Origin: Cyanodermella asteris
Taxonomy: Eukaryota; Ascomycota; Lecanoromycetes; Ostropales; Stictidaceae
Reading direction: 5' to 3'
Length of the DNA: 64,000 nt
NCBI GenBank assembly: GCA_900618795.1
Contig: UYJD01000001.1
Coordinates: 745,221 to 809,220 of the forward strand
Shown here: positions 52,201 to 63,401 of the stretch, in pieces
How the letters are laid out: each line of letters opens with the position of its first letter
Position numbering within the stretch: the first letter of the stretch is position 1
Position numbers and translations under genes: made by a program
Notes under the pieces: generated by a model
Database searches by the model: none
The model's input: the letters and a program-made list of their open reading frames with translations, nothing else
What the model was told of the DNA's origin: nothing

Positions 52201-54470
52201 AGATTCCTACATTACTCGAGTTGCTCTGTGCAAACCAGGGGGAGCGGATGCCGGAGGCTCGACCAAGACCAATTCAGGATTCGTCTCGCCCAGCACCTCT
52301 TCCAGACCGATTTCGATAGCGAGAGGGACATATAGTTGAAGGATTGTCGCTTCCCCACGAATCCAAGACACGGCACAGCCGAGAGAATCAAACTGGGTCA
52401 GGTTTTAGCAAACTGCAGTAAGTTTGCAATTTCGCGTCAACCGTCAAAAAGTGAGAGCAAACTGAAGGAAGCTTCGAACGCGGCGATTTTCTGACATCGA
52501 AGAAGCAGATTGTCGAACGGGCAAAAGGGTAGGTTTCGAGCGCGGGTGATGTGAATAACGTGTAAAGATCTTTGGCAATCCCCAAGAACGGCGGCAAGCA
52601 TAGACGGCGGTCGAAGAAATGGAATAGCAACGAGCACCAAGTTCAGGACAGCCCTCTCCTGGCTAGGTTGTTATGAATGCTGTCTTCTTCACCAGACAGA
52701 ATGGAGAAGCTGACCGGAGAGGAGATCAAGACCTCAGACCACGTCCATTCGCGCAACCACCAAACTCACAGTTGAATGACACCTTGATGTCTTCTTCTGT
52801 AGAGTCAAAATGGGGAGCAGGCGAGTATCGTGTGTTGTCTTCACCGGCATATCGACTCTCTCGGCCAGACTGCCAGGAGGATGGCCGTCTGAAACGCAGA
52901 GCTACCCCAACAGGACGTATTGCAACAAGGTTTCGGTTGTCGCATCTCAGGGAGTAGAACAGTCGCTCTTCGTGATGACTTCGCAGACATGTGGCTCCCT
53001 ATGACGGAATTGGCGCGAGGCCGTGGTGGCACTGGCGTTAGATGGTCTTAGGTCTATAATGAAGGAAGCGAACCCGACAGCCTTCAAGACAGCCATCTCG
53101 CACAAGCACGCCAATCTGCCTCTGAACATGATATGCGCATTGTCGTTCACCTGGCCTAGAAAGGGTCAGGGGAAGACCCCGCTCATGTATCTTCATCATT
53201 GGCAAGCCGTATCTCGGAGAGACTGTCGACAATGCTATATGGAAAGAGAGAAAACAGCGGCGAGGCAAACAGCTAACTACTTCGACCGGTGGCTGGGGAC
53301 ATTCGACCTAGTACTACTAAGCATTCCAGGCCAGTGAGTAACCAGGGATGCACATACCTATGATTCACAGAGAACAAGGGATATGAGTCAGTATCAAAAG
53401 AGTCAGCGAGAAAAATCAAATCCAAGAGTATCCATCCATCAAACGTCCTGGTCTCCAATCCGAGTGGGCAGTTCGTCCCCAGGCTGAGATCGGATGCGCG
53501 AGTGCTGATAGAAGATGGGTATGCCGGATTCGGAGGGCGGGAGGGTTCCTACAGTCGAAAGGTGCACGTCGAAGGGGGAAAACAAAAAGATACTTCACGG
53601 TGAGGGGGAAAGGGTGAGGGAAAGGAGGAACTACAAAGGTCACAACTGAGCATTATAAGGAGCCCCGCTTGATAGTGAGCATGACTGACGCCCAAGTCAC
53701 GAGCGCCGAAGGCATCATGGAAGGCGGGCAATCACAGGCCGCGGGGCGTGCGGGGTTAAAACTCCGCCGGCCTGCTCGCGGTCAGCTTATCTCCCCAGCG
53801 TCCTCTTGGGCCTCATTACTGCCTAAAGAAGTCTGTCGTGCCTAAGTATCAAATTCGGGCCCAGCTCGTATTAGATCACTATTAGCATTGTTGCGGTAGG
53901 CAACGGGCGCCCAGATGATCGAGAGCGGTGAACCTGGTGCCGTCCGGACACAACACTGGACGGGGAGAAACAACCTGGGCTGAATGTACGATAGCGGAGG
54001 AAATAACCACTCAATTCAAAGGATTGTTCCTTTTCTACGCATAATACGAGTTTGCCCGGGGAGAGCACGTCGCCCGTTCAACTCTGCATAGCCAAGCCAC
54101 CATCTCCACCCTGTCCCTCGTTCTCTATAGTAGCAAAGTGCGATGCAAGGAAATATCCAAACCCATCCTCCTTGACACGGCAGAACCATGACAAGAGTTC
54201 CATCTCCCCATAATCAGTGCAATCTTTCAGCCGCTCCATGAATGTTTTCATGTCCTCGCGCATCTGGATGTTAGCCTCGTGGTGCAAAAACTGTGCTTGC
54301 GACGCCTGCGTTGCAGTCAAATCATCGCGTATCAGCGACTCGAGATCGCATGAGTGACTTCGTCCATGTTCGACAAGTCAATATATCCTCTCCAGCCGGA
54401 AGTGTCCGGCTTCACTTTGTGTGTCGCACTATGTTGAGCGAGCCATCGCGTGACTGGCTAAACGGCGTCT
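49249..54470. other. 5.2 kb decayed region without intact genes
   Basis: Many short overlapping frames on both strands and none with a clear domain. A short direct repeat of TACGCCCAGCCGCT lies at 49541-49575. A minus-strand stretch at about 51730-52100 faintly recalls an NRPS condensation domain. Fits a region where older genes have eroded. Confidence 0.45.
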
Positions 54471-54479
54471 TTCGCGGAT

Positions 54480-55840
54480 TCATGTATCGAGGGATCGGAA
54501 GGTTCGGGAGAAGGCTCTGGAGGTGAGCTTCTTGATCATCGATATGGTGCTTCGACTCAAAGACAACATGTGCAACGAGGAACTCGGGGTCTTAACCACG
54601 AACAGTGACAACCGCCTCCAATATGACGCCACCCCTTGTGCGGACAATATTGCTTTCGACGTTTCCAAGCTCGATTCGGAGCCCTCGAACCTTTGCTTGA
54701 AGGTCCCATGATATGCAGTGACGAAACATGAGAGCCCTGTCCTCGCACAGATACGCGAAATTGCCTGTCCGGTACATTGAGGTCCATCCCTTCGCAATAC
54801 AACTCTCGGAAGCGAAGGGGTTGGGCGCAAGTTGAGATCTGGTCAATGCATCGTTGTTCGCATACCCTGCGGCAACGCCAGCACCACCAATCACGATCTT
54901 CCCAGGCATACCGCCTGGCAATGGCTGGAGCTTATCGCCGAGGATATAGGCGGCGTAGATCGGGTACTGCAAACCTAATTGCATTGGGTCAATCGGCTGC
55001 TCTCGTCGGTGGTCAAGCCCGTAATTACTTGATTCACAAGAAATTTCGGCTGGGCCATAACCGTTCGGCAGTCGCAGTTTGGGAAGATCGAGCCTGGAAA
55101 ACTGCTTTGCGACCGTGCGGGTAAGTCTTTCGCTGGCCGATATCGCGAAGCGCCAGTTGCAACATTCTTGGAGGCTATCCAATCCATACTGAAGGCAGAG
55201 AAGGTATTTCGAAGGCGTTGCCTTGGCGTAACTGATATTGAAGGTCTTCATGGCCTTGATGATCTCTGGAGGATTACCTCTGTGTCTGAGGGGAACCATG
55301 TAGACGGATCCTCCGGAGGCGAGACGAGTGAATATCTGCTCCTAAGAGATGAAAAAGCTGGGAGTGCTTTGGTGGAGCGCATATTGGGGAGTGTCAAGGC
55401 CATCAACCGCGAGCGAGCCTTCGATGTAGTTGCGAAGGCCTGGGTGTGTGACACTTGTGCCCTTAGGGGTTCCAGTCGAGCCGCTAGTGTAAATTATCAA
55501 AGCCGGTAGTTTAGAGCTGGAAACATCTGGTACCATCAAAGTCGCCTTCTCGGGAACGCTGCTGATGTTCAGGGTGGCAGCATGAGATGTGTGCAGATCA
55601 TGTGCGCGAGAACTGATAGAAGCATCGGTCAGGATAACGCTAGGTTGGCATACTTCGACAATGACAACTAGACGAGCAGTCGGACTGCTGATATCCATGA
55701 GAACAAAGTTGAGTCGACGGTCATGGTCGCGGCTGCACTACGTCTCAATGTTGGATATCCAGGTACGTATCGCAAATTCTGAGCTCGTCGATGCCAGGAG
55801 GCTGACTTGGCTCAGGATTTGCCTTTCAAAATAGCAAGGA
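54480..55840 (-). pseudogene. broken NRPS adenylation domain, PKS-NRPS-hybrid type
   Basis: Remnant of a nonribosomal peptide synthetase adenylation domain. Core motifs are recognisable in order on the minus strand: A3 (IIYTSGSTGTPKG), A5 (NGYGPAE), A6 (GKIVIGGAGVAAGY), A7 (YRTGNF) and A8 (KVRGLRIELGNVESNIV). The A6-A8 wording resembles the adenylation domain of fungal PKS-NRPS hybrid synthases. No intact condensation, carrier, reductase or polyketide synthase domain is seen around it. The piece is broken by several disruptions and looks like an old fossil of a secondary-metabolite gene. The product of the ancestral enzyme cannot be told. Confidence 0.75.
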
Positions 55841-56477
55841 TGCTGGTGCGCCAGAGTATCTTAGAGACGGTAAAGATGCTAGCTTCGCGAATGACTCAGC
55901 ACCTCCGCTTGCGGGTGGGAGATGGTACGATGTTGAATGAGCGTCGACCTAGTATTGTTTTCAGGACTTAAGGACCTCGTAGAGTGTAGAAAATCGAGCT
56001 TCGGCGCCAGCCCTGGAGTCTCATCTTCTTCTCGCACGTCAGATATGACTTCATGATCTGGTGAGGCATAGCAAAGAATGCGCGTGTTCGGCAATATGCG
56101 ATTAAGCTCGCCCGAACATTGGCGGGCTCGTACGACTGAGGCGAAATGCCTTAACATGGTCATATTTGTGAGATGAAGGTAGAATGAGCCCTGGACTTGG
56201 GCATTCGAGTCTGAACCTCGATATGAACTCGTGTAGAAGTGTGTGACAGTTTTGGGTACAAATTGCAAACAGTATTCATGAATTCAATTATTCCTCGCCA
56301 CATACTCGCCCTCAAGACTTGCTTGAGTTCTCCGATATTTGAAATCAACCCATGAAAATGCTCGACTGGTCCCGCTCCGCGCTAAATTTATCAGAGCTGA
56401 ATTTGCGATAGAACAAAAGAAAGAGGCCAAGTGGCGTTCGTGTGCGACACGGACCATTCCGTAGCCAGCCTCGGCTT
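55841..56477. other. intergenic, no gene recognised
   Basis: Between the NRPS remnant and the aminotransferase. A 129-codon minus frame at 55879-56268 shows no recognised domain and may be more eroded sequence. Confidence 0.45.
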
Positions 56478-58118
56478 TTAAGCGGTGCTCAGTTTGAAGA
56501 CGAGGCTGATCGTCTTACCAAGTCTCTTGATCGCCTCCCGAATCTGCGCCTCACTAGCAGCCGCAAAAGTTGTACGGAAAAACATGTCCTTTCCTCCATC
56601 CTGCTCAGCGCGGAACCAGCTTCCCTTACCAACAAGCACATTCTCCTCGATACCCGTCTTGAAGATCTCATCCTCAATCGCCAACATCGTCTTCGTGCTA
56701 TCATCCAGGCTCTGCCCATTGGCGTTCAAGCTCGGATGCTTCCGCCAGTCGACTCCAATCCAGTGAAACATGCCCGCCATCGGCACGACCCAGTGGCAGA
56801 TCTGTTTTGGCAGGAACTCGTCGCAGGCGCGCACTAGGATGTCGCGGCGGTTGCTGTATTGCTTCCGCAGGTGTGCGAGCCAGTCGAGGTAGCCGCCGTG
56901 TCCCCAACCCTCCTCGAGCAGCTTGTATAGGACCAGTTGCGAGATACCGGCGGGGTTTTGCGTACTGACATTGGCGTGGTGGCAGTAGCGCTCGACAATT
57001 TGAGCAGAGGCGGTAATCCAACCGATGCGAGAACCGGGTGTCAGTACTTTGGAGAAACTGTCCATGCGCATGACGCGGCCGTCGGTGTCTATGGAGAGGT
57101 AAGAAGGAATTAGGCTTGCAACGAACTCGTCGTGGGTTTCGGGTTGCTGGGAAGGTGTGGCGGTTGGGTCTTTGTGGTATTCGTTCATTTGTAGAAAGTA
57201 GTATGGCTCGTCTTCGAGGATGTAGATGTCGTGCCTCTGGCAGACGGCGTAGATTTCGCGTCTTCGGTGGATAGATTGCGTTGCGCCAGTGGGGTTACCA
57301 CCAGTCGGGACCGTGTATAGGACGTGCGGCCTCTGGTGTCCACGTTCCTCGGCGTTCCAGTTCGTAAGTACTTCGTCCAGTGATTCAGCGGTGAGACCTT
57401 GTTCGTCCATGCCCACTCCAAAAACTTTGATACCCATTGGCATTGCGGTCTCCACAGCCGCGACGAATGTGTATTCTTCACTCAAGATGCAGTCTCCGCG
57501 GGTGCAGAACATTCTGAGGGCCATATCAAGAGCACTGGTGCTGCCGATGGTCAAACAGCAGTTCCAGTCCGCGTAAGGTGGGTTGTGTACAATTTCTGTG
57601 TGCTCGGTGACGAATCGGAGCAACTGCGCACTTCCTTGGGCCTGACCATAGTTGAAGGCAATGTGTATGTCATACAAGGACTTGTTCTCCACATAATCAT
57701 GCTTCCCCATATGCAGGTCCATACCACCTAATCGCGTTTCTTCCTCGGTGAATTGTGGCGGCTTCGGAACGTGCATGTCGAGAGATTCGAAGGGAAAATA
57801 TTCGCTGCTTGGTAGTCCACCACCGAGAGAGAGCAGACCAGGCTTACTCAGAAATTTTGCGGTCTCTTTCAATGTACTGCCGCCTCGGGATTTGGATTCC
57901 TCGCTGAGGAGATGGTCCCAACGCTTGGAGTATGGCTTTCCCTTTTGTGGTCCTTTGTACATGTCACTGCTGCAGGCCGGCGCCAATGCACCCGGAATCT
58001 TGGGTCCGCCCGAACGGCGTGCGGGAACGCCATTGACACTGAATCGCGAGGTCAAGATAGTGGCCGCCTGAGTATCGGTTGCTGCCGACACAGTGTCGAC
58101 AATGGCAGATGGAGACAT
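56478..58118 (-). CDS. ARO8: Aro8-type aromatic/2-aminoadipate aminotransferase
   Basis: PLP-dependent class I/II aminotransferase of the Aro8/kynurenine aminotransferase II group, which interconverts aromatic amino acids and their 2-oxo acids and can act on 2-aminoadipate. One exon, 546 residues from the ATG at 58118 (MSPSAIVDTVSAATDTQ). An upstream ATG at 58175 would add 19 residues rich in Arg and hydrophobics that might target mitochondria. Motifs: KRWDHLLSEESKSR, LSLGGGLPSSEYFPFE, NYGQAQGSAQLLRFV, YTVPTGGNPTGAT, LEDEPYYFLQM and the PLP-lysine segment SFSKVLTPGSRIGW (Lys near residue 354). Length is normal. It lies next to the NRPS fossil, but a functional link is only speculation since Aro8 is a primary-metabolism gene. 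Confidence 0.9.
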   Translation of the reverse strand: MSPSAIVDTVSAATDTQAATILTSRFSVNGVPARRSGGPKIPGALAPACSSDMYKGPQKGKPYSKRWDHLLSEESKSRGGSTLKETAKFLSKPGLLSLGGGLPSSEYFPFESLDMHVPKPPQFTEEETRLGGMDLHMGKHDYVENKSLYDIHIAFNYGQAQGSAQLLRFVTEHTEIVHNPPYADWNCCLTIGSTSALDMALRMFCTRGDCILSEEYTFVAAVETAMPMGIKVFGVGMDEQGLTAESLDEVLTNWNAEERGHQRPHVLYTVPTGGNPTGATQSIHRRREIYAVCQRHDIYILEDEPYYFLQMNEYHKDPTATPSQQPETHDEFVASLIPSYLSIDTDGRVMRMDSFSKVLTPGSRIGWITASAQIVERYCHHANVSTQNPAGISQLVLYKLLEEGWGHGGYLDWLAHLRKQYSNRRDILVRACDEFLPKQICHWVVPMAGMFHWIGVDWRKHPSLNANGQSLDDSTKTMLAIEDEIFKTGIEENVLVGKGSWFRAEQDGGKDMFFRTTFAAASEAQIREAIKRLGKTISLVFKLSTA

Positions 58119-59284
58119 GGTAGGACGCAACGTGTACCCAATGCGGAAAAGTAAGTTTCGCTGCGCGGTGATCAAGCGTCTTGAGCTTAAGACGGAAAGT
58201 GCAGGGGAGGATTCGACGGATGACGATTACTACAGCAGGGGTGGTCAGTGATGCGTTGCCTTTAGGTGAAGCACAAACAATGAAGGCTCGGGGAGCACAA
58301 GTGTTTATAAAGAGCGAGTGAAATGGACTGTCAAGCGGGTTCTGACTGTGGCCCGGCTTATCTCTAGTGTTGGACCGTGGTTATGATAGAGCGTGTTTCC
58401 AGACGCAAAGTCAATCTGTATGGTACCAGCAACTTTTTCAGCCGACGTAGGCAGGGTCGACATGGGTGCAACGCTGGAACGACGGCATTATGAGGGGCGA
58501 AGAGGCACCTTTCTTTACCTTCTGGAAAAGCCATCAACCTGGCTACTGGCCAAGGAGCGAGCTTTCGACGGAACCGTACCTAAGCGCAAGATGCCGAAAT
58601 GCTTTTCCCGGCATCCTGCCATTTGGTTGGATCAAGATTTTATTCTTTTCGCTGTTTTCCGTCTTCCAGAAAGCCTTCGAGAACCGCTTGCCGGTCGCGG
58701 CGACGCTGTCGAGTGTGTTTTGCCATGGTCGAGATACACAACACGCTTTATGTCACTCCGAGTCGGCCAGAGTTGCATTCCATATACAGGCTGACCGCTA
58801 AGATTGGACGCGTTCGGAAAGGTTCCGACCATGACCAGCCGTATTAATAAGTAGATTCTCCAGTTGCCGCGAGCTGCGTCGGCGATGAGACGACTTTGGC
58901 GGGGCCTGGAATGACGACAAGATTGTGAAATAGCAAAGGAAGATGAAGGTGGCTGCTTTCGGCGAAAGTGCTCGGCGTGTTCGTGGTACCAGCTCGGAGA
59001 GAGGTCATCTTTCGGAGTAATCGACCGCGCCAATGCGTCGTGCACTTGCTCAATGCAGACCTAACATTCTCTTCCTCCACCTTGCTCCTCACGTCGACTC
59101 GTATTGAGCAAACACACGGCCATGTTAGAGCCACGCGTCGACAGTTTCCCGAGGAGCTAACCTCGTCATCGGCTTTCTCCAAGCTCGGACGCTTTCATGG
59201 TCGCGCTGAGCACGAGACCGCGCTGCTGTTGCAGATTTGCATGGCGAATCACACGGCTTTATGCCTTATTCCATCTTGATTCGA
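58119..59284. other. intergenic, aminotransferase promoter side
   Basis: Contains the TATA-like element near 58304 and a plus-strand frame of 133 codons (58393-58794) without a recognised domain. Confidence 0.45.
58304..58311. promoter_or_regulatory. TTTATAAA, possible TATA box of the aminotransferase gene
   Basis: A palindromic TATA element 186 bases upstream of the minus-strand start codon. Assigned by position only. Confidence 0.35.
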
Positions 59285-59476
59285 GCATCTAGTCAAACAC
59301 GTGGCCAGGTACTCGGCCATGTACCTAAGCAAGGACCCGGTAAATGACCTAGTCAAGTATTTACTTTAGCACCTGCTTAAGTACCTAGTCAACCACTTAA
59401 TTAGGTGCCTGATCAACTGCCCAGTCAAGACCCCAGTCAAATACCTAGTCAAACACCCATTTCGAGTACCTACCTA
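59285..59476. repeat. 12-bp minisatellite, GTACCTAGTCAA type
   Basis: About 16 degenerate head-to-tail 12-base units, for example GCATCTAGTCAA, GTACCTAAGCAA, GTACCTAGTCAA, GTGCCTGATCAA, CTGCCCAGTCAA, GACCCCAGTCAA and ATACCTAGTCAA. Some units (GTATTTACTTTA, GCACCTGCTTAA) approach the consensus of the other 12-bp array near 18.8 kb. Confidence 0.85.
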
Positions 59477-59814
59477 GTGAAACATCGGATCGGCACCTAC
59501 CGAATCTTCTTACGTATCATTGAGCTAGGTCACGCAAATTATGAGACGAGATGCAAGTACAAGATATCTTTGCACCGATGGCCGTATCTTGATTAAAAAT
59601 CTATTCGAGCTTGATAAAATCTTCGCGTCAAAGGGCCAGAACTCATCATCAGCCAACGTGGATGCTTTATGTCTAGTTACACACTCAAAAGAAAGGTTTA
59701 TGAAGTGAGTGATGATACAGGCAGGCCGCGGCTTCTCAGTGTCCGTGCCGTGCCGGAAGATGTGTTCTATTTTCCGTCAACGTCGTCTCCCAAACTCCCA
59801 TTGCATGCCTTAAT
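59477..59814. other. 3' flank of LETM1 gene
   Basis: Between the minisatellite and the LETM1/Mdm38 stop codon. Somewhat A+T-rich. No gene seen. Confidence 0.5.
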
Positions 59815-61534
59815 TCATAATTTCGTGCCCTCTTTCGGTGCAGCCTCGCCGCTTTGCTCAGCCTTCGCGGCCTCTGCGGCGTCTTGTTCAGCCGCGTCGG
59901 CTTCGGATGCTCGGGCCTCATTGGTTTCGGCTTCGCTGGCTTTGCGCTCCTCCTTCTCGTCAATATCCTCGTCGTCCCTGGGCTGTTGTCGGCCGCTCTC
60001 GTTGTTCTCTTCGTTCTGCTCATTCTCCTCGTCAATGAGCTCCTGCTGTTCTTTCAAAACCTCAAGACGCTGCTTGTTGGTAGCAGCGCCCTCGGCAGAG
60101 TGGACCTCGAGCTCGATCTCGTGGAAAAGCTCTTCAGGAATGGATGAGAGAACAGACTGGAGAGCCTCAATCTGCGTATCGATCTCGGCGTCTTTGCCCT
60201 GAGCGTAAACATAGGCGTTGCTGAGTACCAACAATGTTGACGGTACGCCGTGCTTCAGTCGCAGATCTAACCACATTTGGATGTCTTCTCTGAGACGTGC
60301 TGGAGACACGCCCTGCGTCTTCAGACCTCGAGCAGAGCACGCCATTTGAAGCTCGGGAACCGAGAGGCTGTCCACAGACTCGTACGCAATAGCCCTGTCG
60401 TCGCGCTTGATCTGTCTCATGCGGTGGCGAATGTGATATCGCAACATCGTGTCCGTTCCGAAGGTCGACAGGTTCATGTACTTGCACATGCCAACGAGCT
60501 GTGGTCTGGAAAGGTTGTCAAGCGTGACATCGTCCTTGAAGATCTTGCAGACCTTGATCACATCCTCCGGCGTAGGCGATTCACCAGTGGTTCTGACCTT
60601 GCGGAAGAAGTCCGTGAATTCTTCCTTCAGCGCTGTAGTCGCACTGATTGGGAGACCTCCTTCCTTGAGGGTGTCTCGCAGGAATGAGGAAACCTCCTTC
60701 CTTCGACCTCGCAAATCTGCTGCCTTTTTGTCTTTTGACTTTTGTCCCTCGTATGTGCTTGGAAGGAGGTTGGGGAAGAGCTTAAGTGCAATTGGCAGGA
60801 GTAACTCCGCAAAAGGCACGATTACGAAAACTGAGAAAGGCACCAGGCGACCAAGGTCCTGAGTTGTGCGCTGGAGCTGACGGTTCTCTCTGCGACTGAG
60901 CTCATACCCTGCAGCCATCTTGAGTGCAAGCTTGCTGCTGATCCTGACTTCGGTTGCCAACAGCTTTGTTCCGTCCCGATAGTGGGCTATTTCCTTCTTC
61001 ACCTTCTGCCAGAGAGTAAGCTTCTTGTCCTTCTTGGCCGTTTCCACCTTCAGCTCCTCCGCATGCGCATTAGCAGCCTTTGCAGCCTTCGCTTTGTCAT
61101 CCGCTAGCTCTGACAATGACTGCGTAGCGCTGGCATTTGTCTTCGGGTTGGATGTAGCTCCCAACTTGCCGATGTCCTGCTCTATCTCTTTCGTTGCATT
61201 TGCAGATACGCCAGCGGCTGCCTCGGCCTTCTTTGTCGCATCGTCTTTGTTCTCTGAAAGAGGTTTCCGCGCTTGCTCTGAGTCGAAACCTGGCGGAGGG
61301 TAGTTTGAGTTGCTGTTCTGAGACGTGGTCTCCGTGGCGTAGCCGTGACGAGGCACCAGGAGGGCAACGGCCTGGATGTAGGTCGGGAGTCGTCGACGCG
61401 GACCAGCGCTGAGTGGGAGGTACACTGTAACACTTAGTACGAGCAAGTGAATATAGCCACTAATAAAGCTCACCGGCACGACCAAGGGGGCTTCGCAAGA
61501 GTCCGGCCCTGGTGATGCTAGGAATTGCGCTCAT
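59815..61534 (-). CDS. MDM38: LETM1/Mdm38 mitochondrial inner-membrane protein
   Basis: LETM1 family, needed for mitochondrial K+/H+ exchange, volume control and ribosome association at the inner membrane. Exons 61474..61534 (MSAIPSITRAGLLRSPLGRA, an Arg/Leu-rich targeting start) and 59815..61424, with a 49-base intron (donor GTGAGC, branch GTACTAAG); 556 residues. A presequence is followed by an Ala/Lys-rich linker, then LTLWQKVKKEIAHYRDGTKL. The single membrane helix (LVPFSVFVIVPFAELLLPIA, about 214-238) precedes LFPNLLPSTY and the ribosome-binding-like domain (LSRPQLVGMCKYMNLSTFGT, MLRYHIRHRMRQIKRDD, SVPELQMACSARGL). The C-terminus is a long Glu/Ala-rich coiled or disordered tail. Family order and length are normal. 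Confidence 0.93.
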
Positions 61535-62162
61535 TTTGGTTGACGTCTGTGAGCGAATACCGGAAGGTGTTGAGTACTATTGCTTTCAAGGGAGAATGCT
61601 CGATGTTGAGCACTATGTGGATTGCATTGCTTGGATGTAAAGAGTCGCTCTAGTGTTCAAGGCGTGATGTTGTTGGGAAGGGAATTCAGGGATCGCCAGG
61701 AACGAATTCATTGCACTCATAGCCAATCTGGCCAAGGCTCTGTCACGTGGTGCCAACCGGTCCCTCGACTACGTCAGCCCCGAAAAGCCGAGCACCGAGA
61801 CGGACTTTACCCTCCCCCATTGGGCGTCTTTTTGGACGAAGAGGTTCTACTACCAGCGTGTTGTCCGCCCAATTCAGTGGATCATACATTTTCGCAAGGA
61901 CCCACATAGACGCTTGAGAGAGGTTGTTTTTGCGGCTCTTGAGATTTACGTTGACGCTCGCCTTTATCCCTGATGATTATATCATGGACTTCAACATTAC
62001 ATCCAGCTTCGCAAATTATCCTCACGACTCATCTGAAAGGCAATAGCCTCGTCGTCCAATTGCGTGTCTGACATCCGAGCGTCCACCTGTTCTGTTCAGT
62101 AACTCGTTTGGTCGTTCCTAGAATCGCGTCAGCTTGCATCATCAATCATGATTGCCAATTCC
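61535..62162. other. intergenic, LETM1 promoter and esterase 3' flank
   Basis: A CACGTG word lies near 61744-61749. No gene recognised. Confidence 0.5.
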
Positions 62163-63401
62163 TCACCAGTATAAAGTGTCGTGTTGCACTTCCGGTCCTG
62201 TCTGCCCGAGTTCCCAGCCAAAGACCAACCGAATGTATTGCATAAGATGGCTAGCAAGCTTGATGTGGCCTACGTCGGTCGGATGGTAGAGGGGACCCAG
62301 GTCGTTGTGCTCCAAGATGCCAGTTGTGTTGAAGTAGTGCACGAATCCTTCGCCGCCGCGCTGGTTCAGACTTCCGCCGTTGAAGTACCTGACGACCCTC
62401 TGGATCTCGTCCACAAAACCACCACCCTGCTGCCAGGTGTTGCCTACCTGTCCGAACCCTGACCACAGGCTTATAACAATGATTTGTGAGTACGGCCAGC
62501 GAGCATGGACCTCGTTGATCAGCTGTACGTAGCTGTCATAGAACTGCGAATTTGTGATATTGTTCGATGTGTTATTATCATTCGTACCGATGTTGATCAA
62601 TGTGATGTCAGCCGCAGGGTGCGCATCGAAGTCCCAATCTGGAATATCGGGACCGTCGCCGTACAGCTGAAGAGCACGATAACTCGTGTCCGGAATCTTC
62701 AGCCATTGGAATGTCTGACCGTGCATGTTATCGTAGCAACGACTATCGTGAAGGCAGATTCCCGGGTATGCAGTGATGCTGAACTCTACGTTGCCAAGTC
62801 CGTACATCAAGCCCCAGCTGTAGCTTGATATACCCTCGAGTGTAGCATACTGTCCCGCTGAGAGTGAGTCTCCAATGAGTTCCATCGTACGGGTGTAGTT
62901 TGGAACCTTGATCAGTCGAGCTGGGCCACCTGAAAGGTGGAGATTCTGTATTTGAACGCCATAAGCCCAATTTGTCACGCGGAGCTCGAGTGTCTGCACA
63001 GCACCGACTGATGTTGTCAGGTTGTACCCAGTCGTTTGAGGCGTTACAAAAAGGTGTGTTGAATTTGCGGTTACATTTGTCAACATCCAGTCCTGTCCGT
63101 CAAGACGATAGGCCACAAGAACACCATCAGACGTGTGATTGCCAAAGGTGATGGCCACTTTGTCTGCATTGAAGCCAAATTTCAGACCAGGAGCTGACCA
63201 CCAAGAGATATAGTGATGGTCCCAGCGTCCTTTGTAAGAAAGTTCCGAGGCGGAGGGAGGAAACGTGGTCCAGTTCTGACTCTTGGCCAGCTGAGAGCCA
63301 ATCAGCGTGTCTGAGTAGCCCGTTGACCGGACTTGGCCATTTTGAAGTATCGTTGCATAGACAGCTGTGACGAAGTAGAGGAGAAACGGTTTCAGCATCA
63401 T
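62163..63401 (-). CDS. secreted GDSL/SGNH esterase (CE2-like)
   Basis: Secreted SGNH-hydrolase-type esterase, one exon, 412 residues. The N-terminus MMLKPFLLYFVTAVYATILQ is a signal peptide. An N-terminal beta-rich part (about 20-165) contains the pattern YKGRWDHHYISWWSAPGLKF, typical of two-domain carbohydrate esterases of the CE2-like and related fungal acetylesterase groups. The catalytic SGNH part has block I MELIGDSLSAGQ (Ser near 178), block III INIGTNDNN, and block V HPTDVGHIKLA (Asp near 370, His near 373). More than ten N-glycosylation sequons support secretion. The likely role is deacetylation of plant cell-wall polysaccharides; the substrate is inferred from the family and not shown by the sequence. 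Confidence 0.85.
   Translation of the reverse strand: MMLKPFLLYFVTAVYATILQNGQVRSTGYSDTLIGSQLAKSQNWTTFPPSASELSYKGRWDHHYISWWSAPGLKFGFNADKVAITFGNHTSDGVLVAYRLDGQDWMLTNVTANSTHLFVTPQTTGYNLTTSVGAVQTLELRVTNWAYGVQIQNLHLSGGPARLIKVPNYTRTMELIGDSLSAGQYATLEGISSYSWGLMYGLGNVEFSITAYPGICLHDSRCYDNMHGQTFQWLKIPDTSYRALQLYGDGPDIPDWDFDAHPAADITLINIGTNDNNTSNNITNSQFYDSYVQLINEVHARWPYSQIIVISLWSGFGQVGNTWQQGGGFVDEIQRVVRYFNGGSLNQRGGEGFVHYFNTTGILEHNDLGPLYHPTDVGHIKLASHLMQYIRLVFGWELGQTGPEVQHDTLYW

Noticed and set aside
58393-58794. 133-codon plus-strand frame upstream of the aminotransferase
   Set aside because: No recognised domain and competing frames of similar length overlap it.
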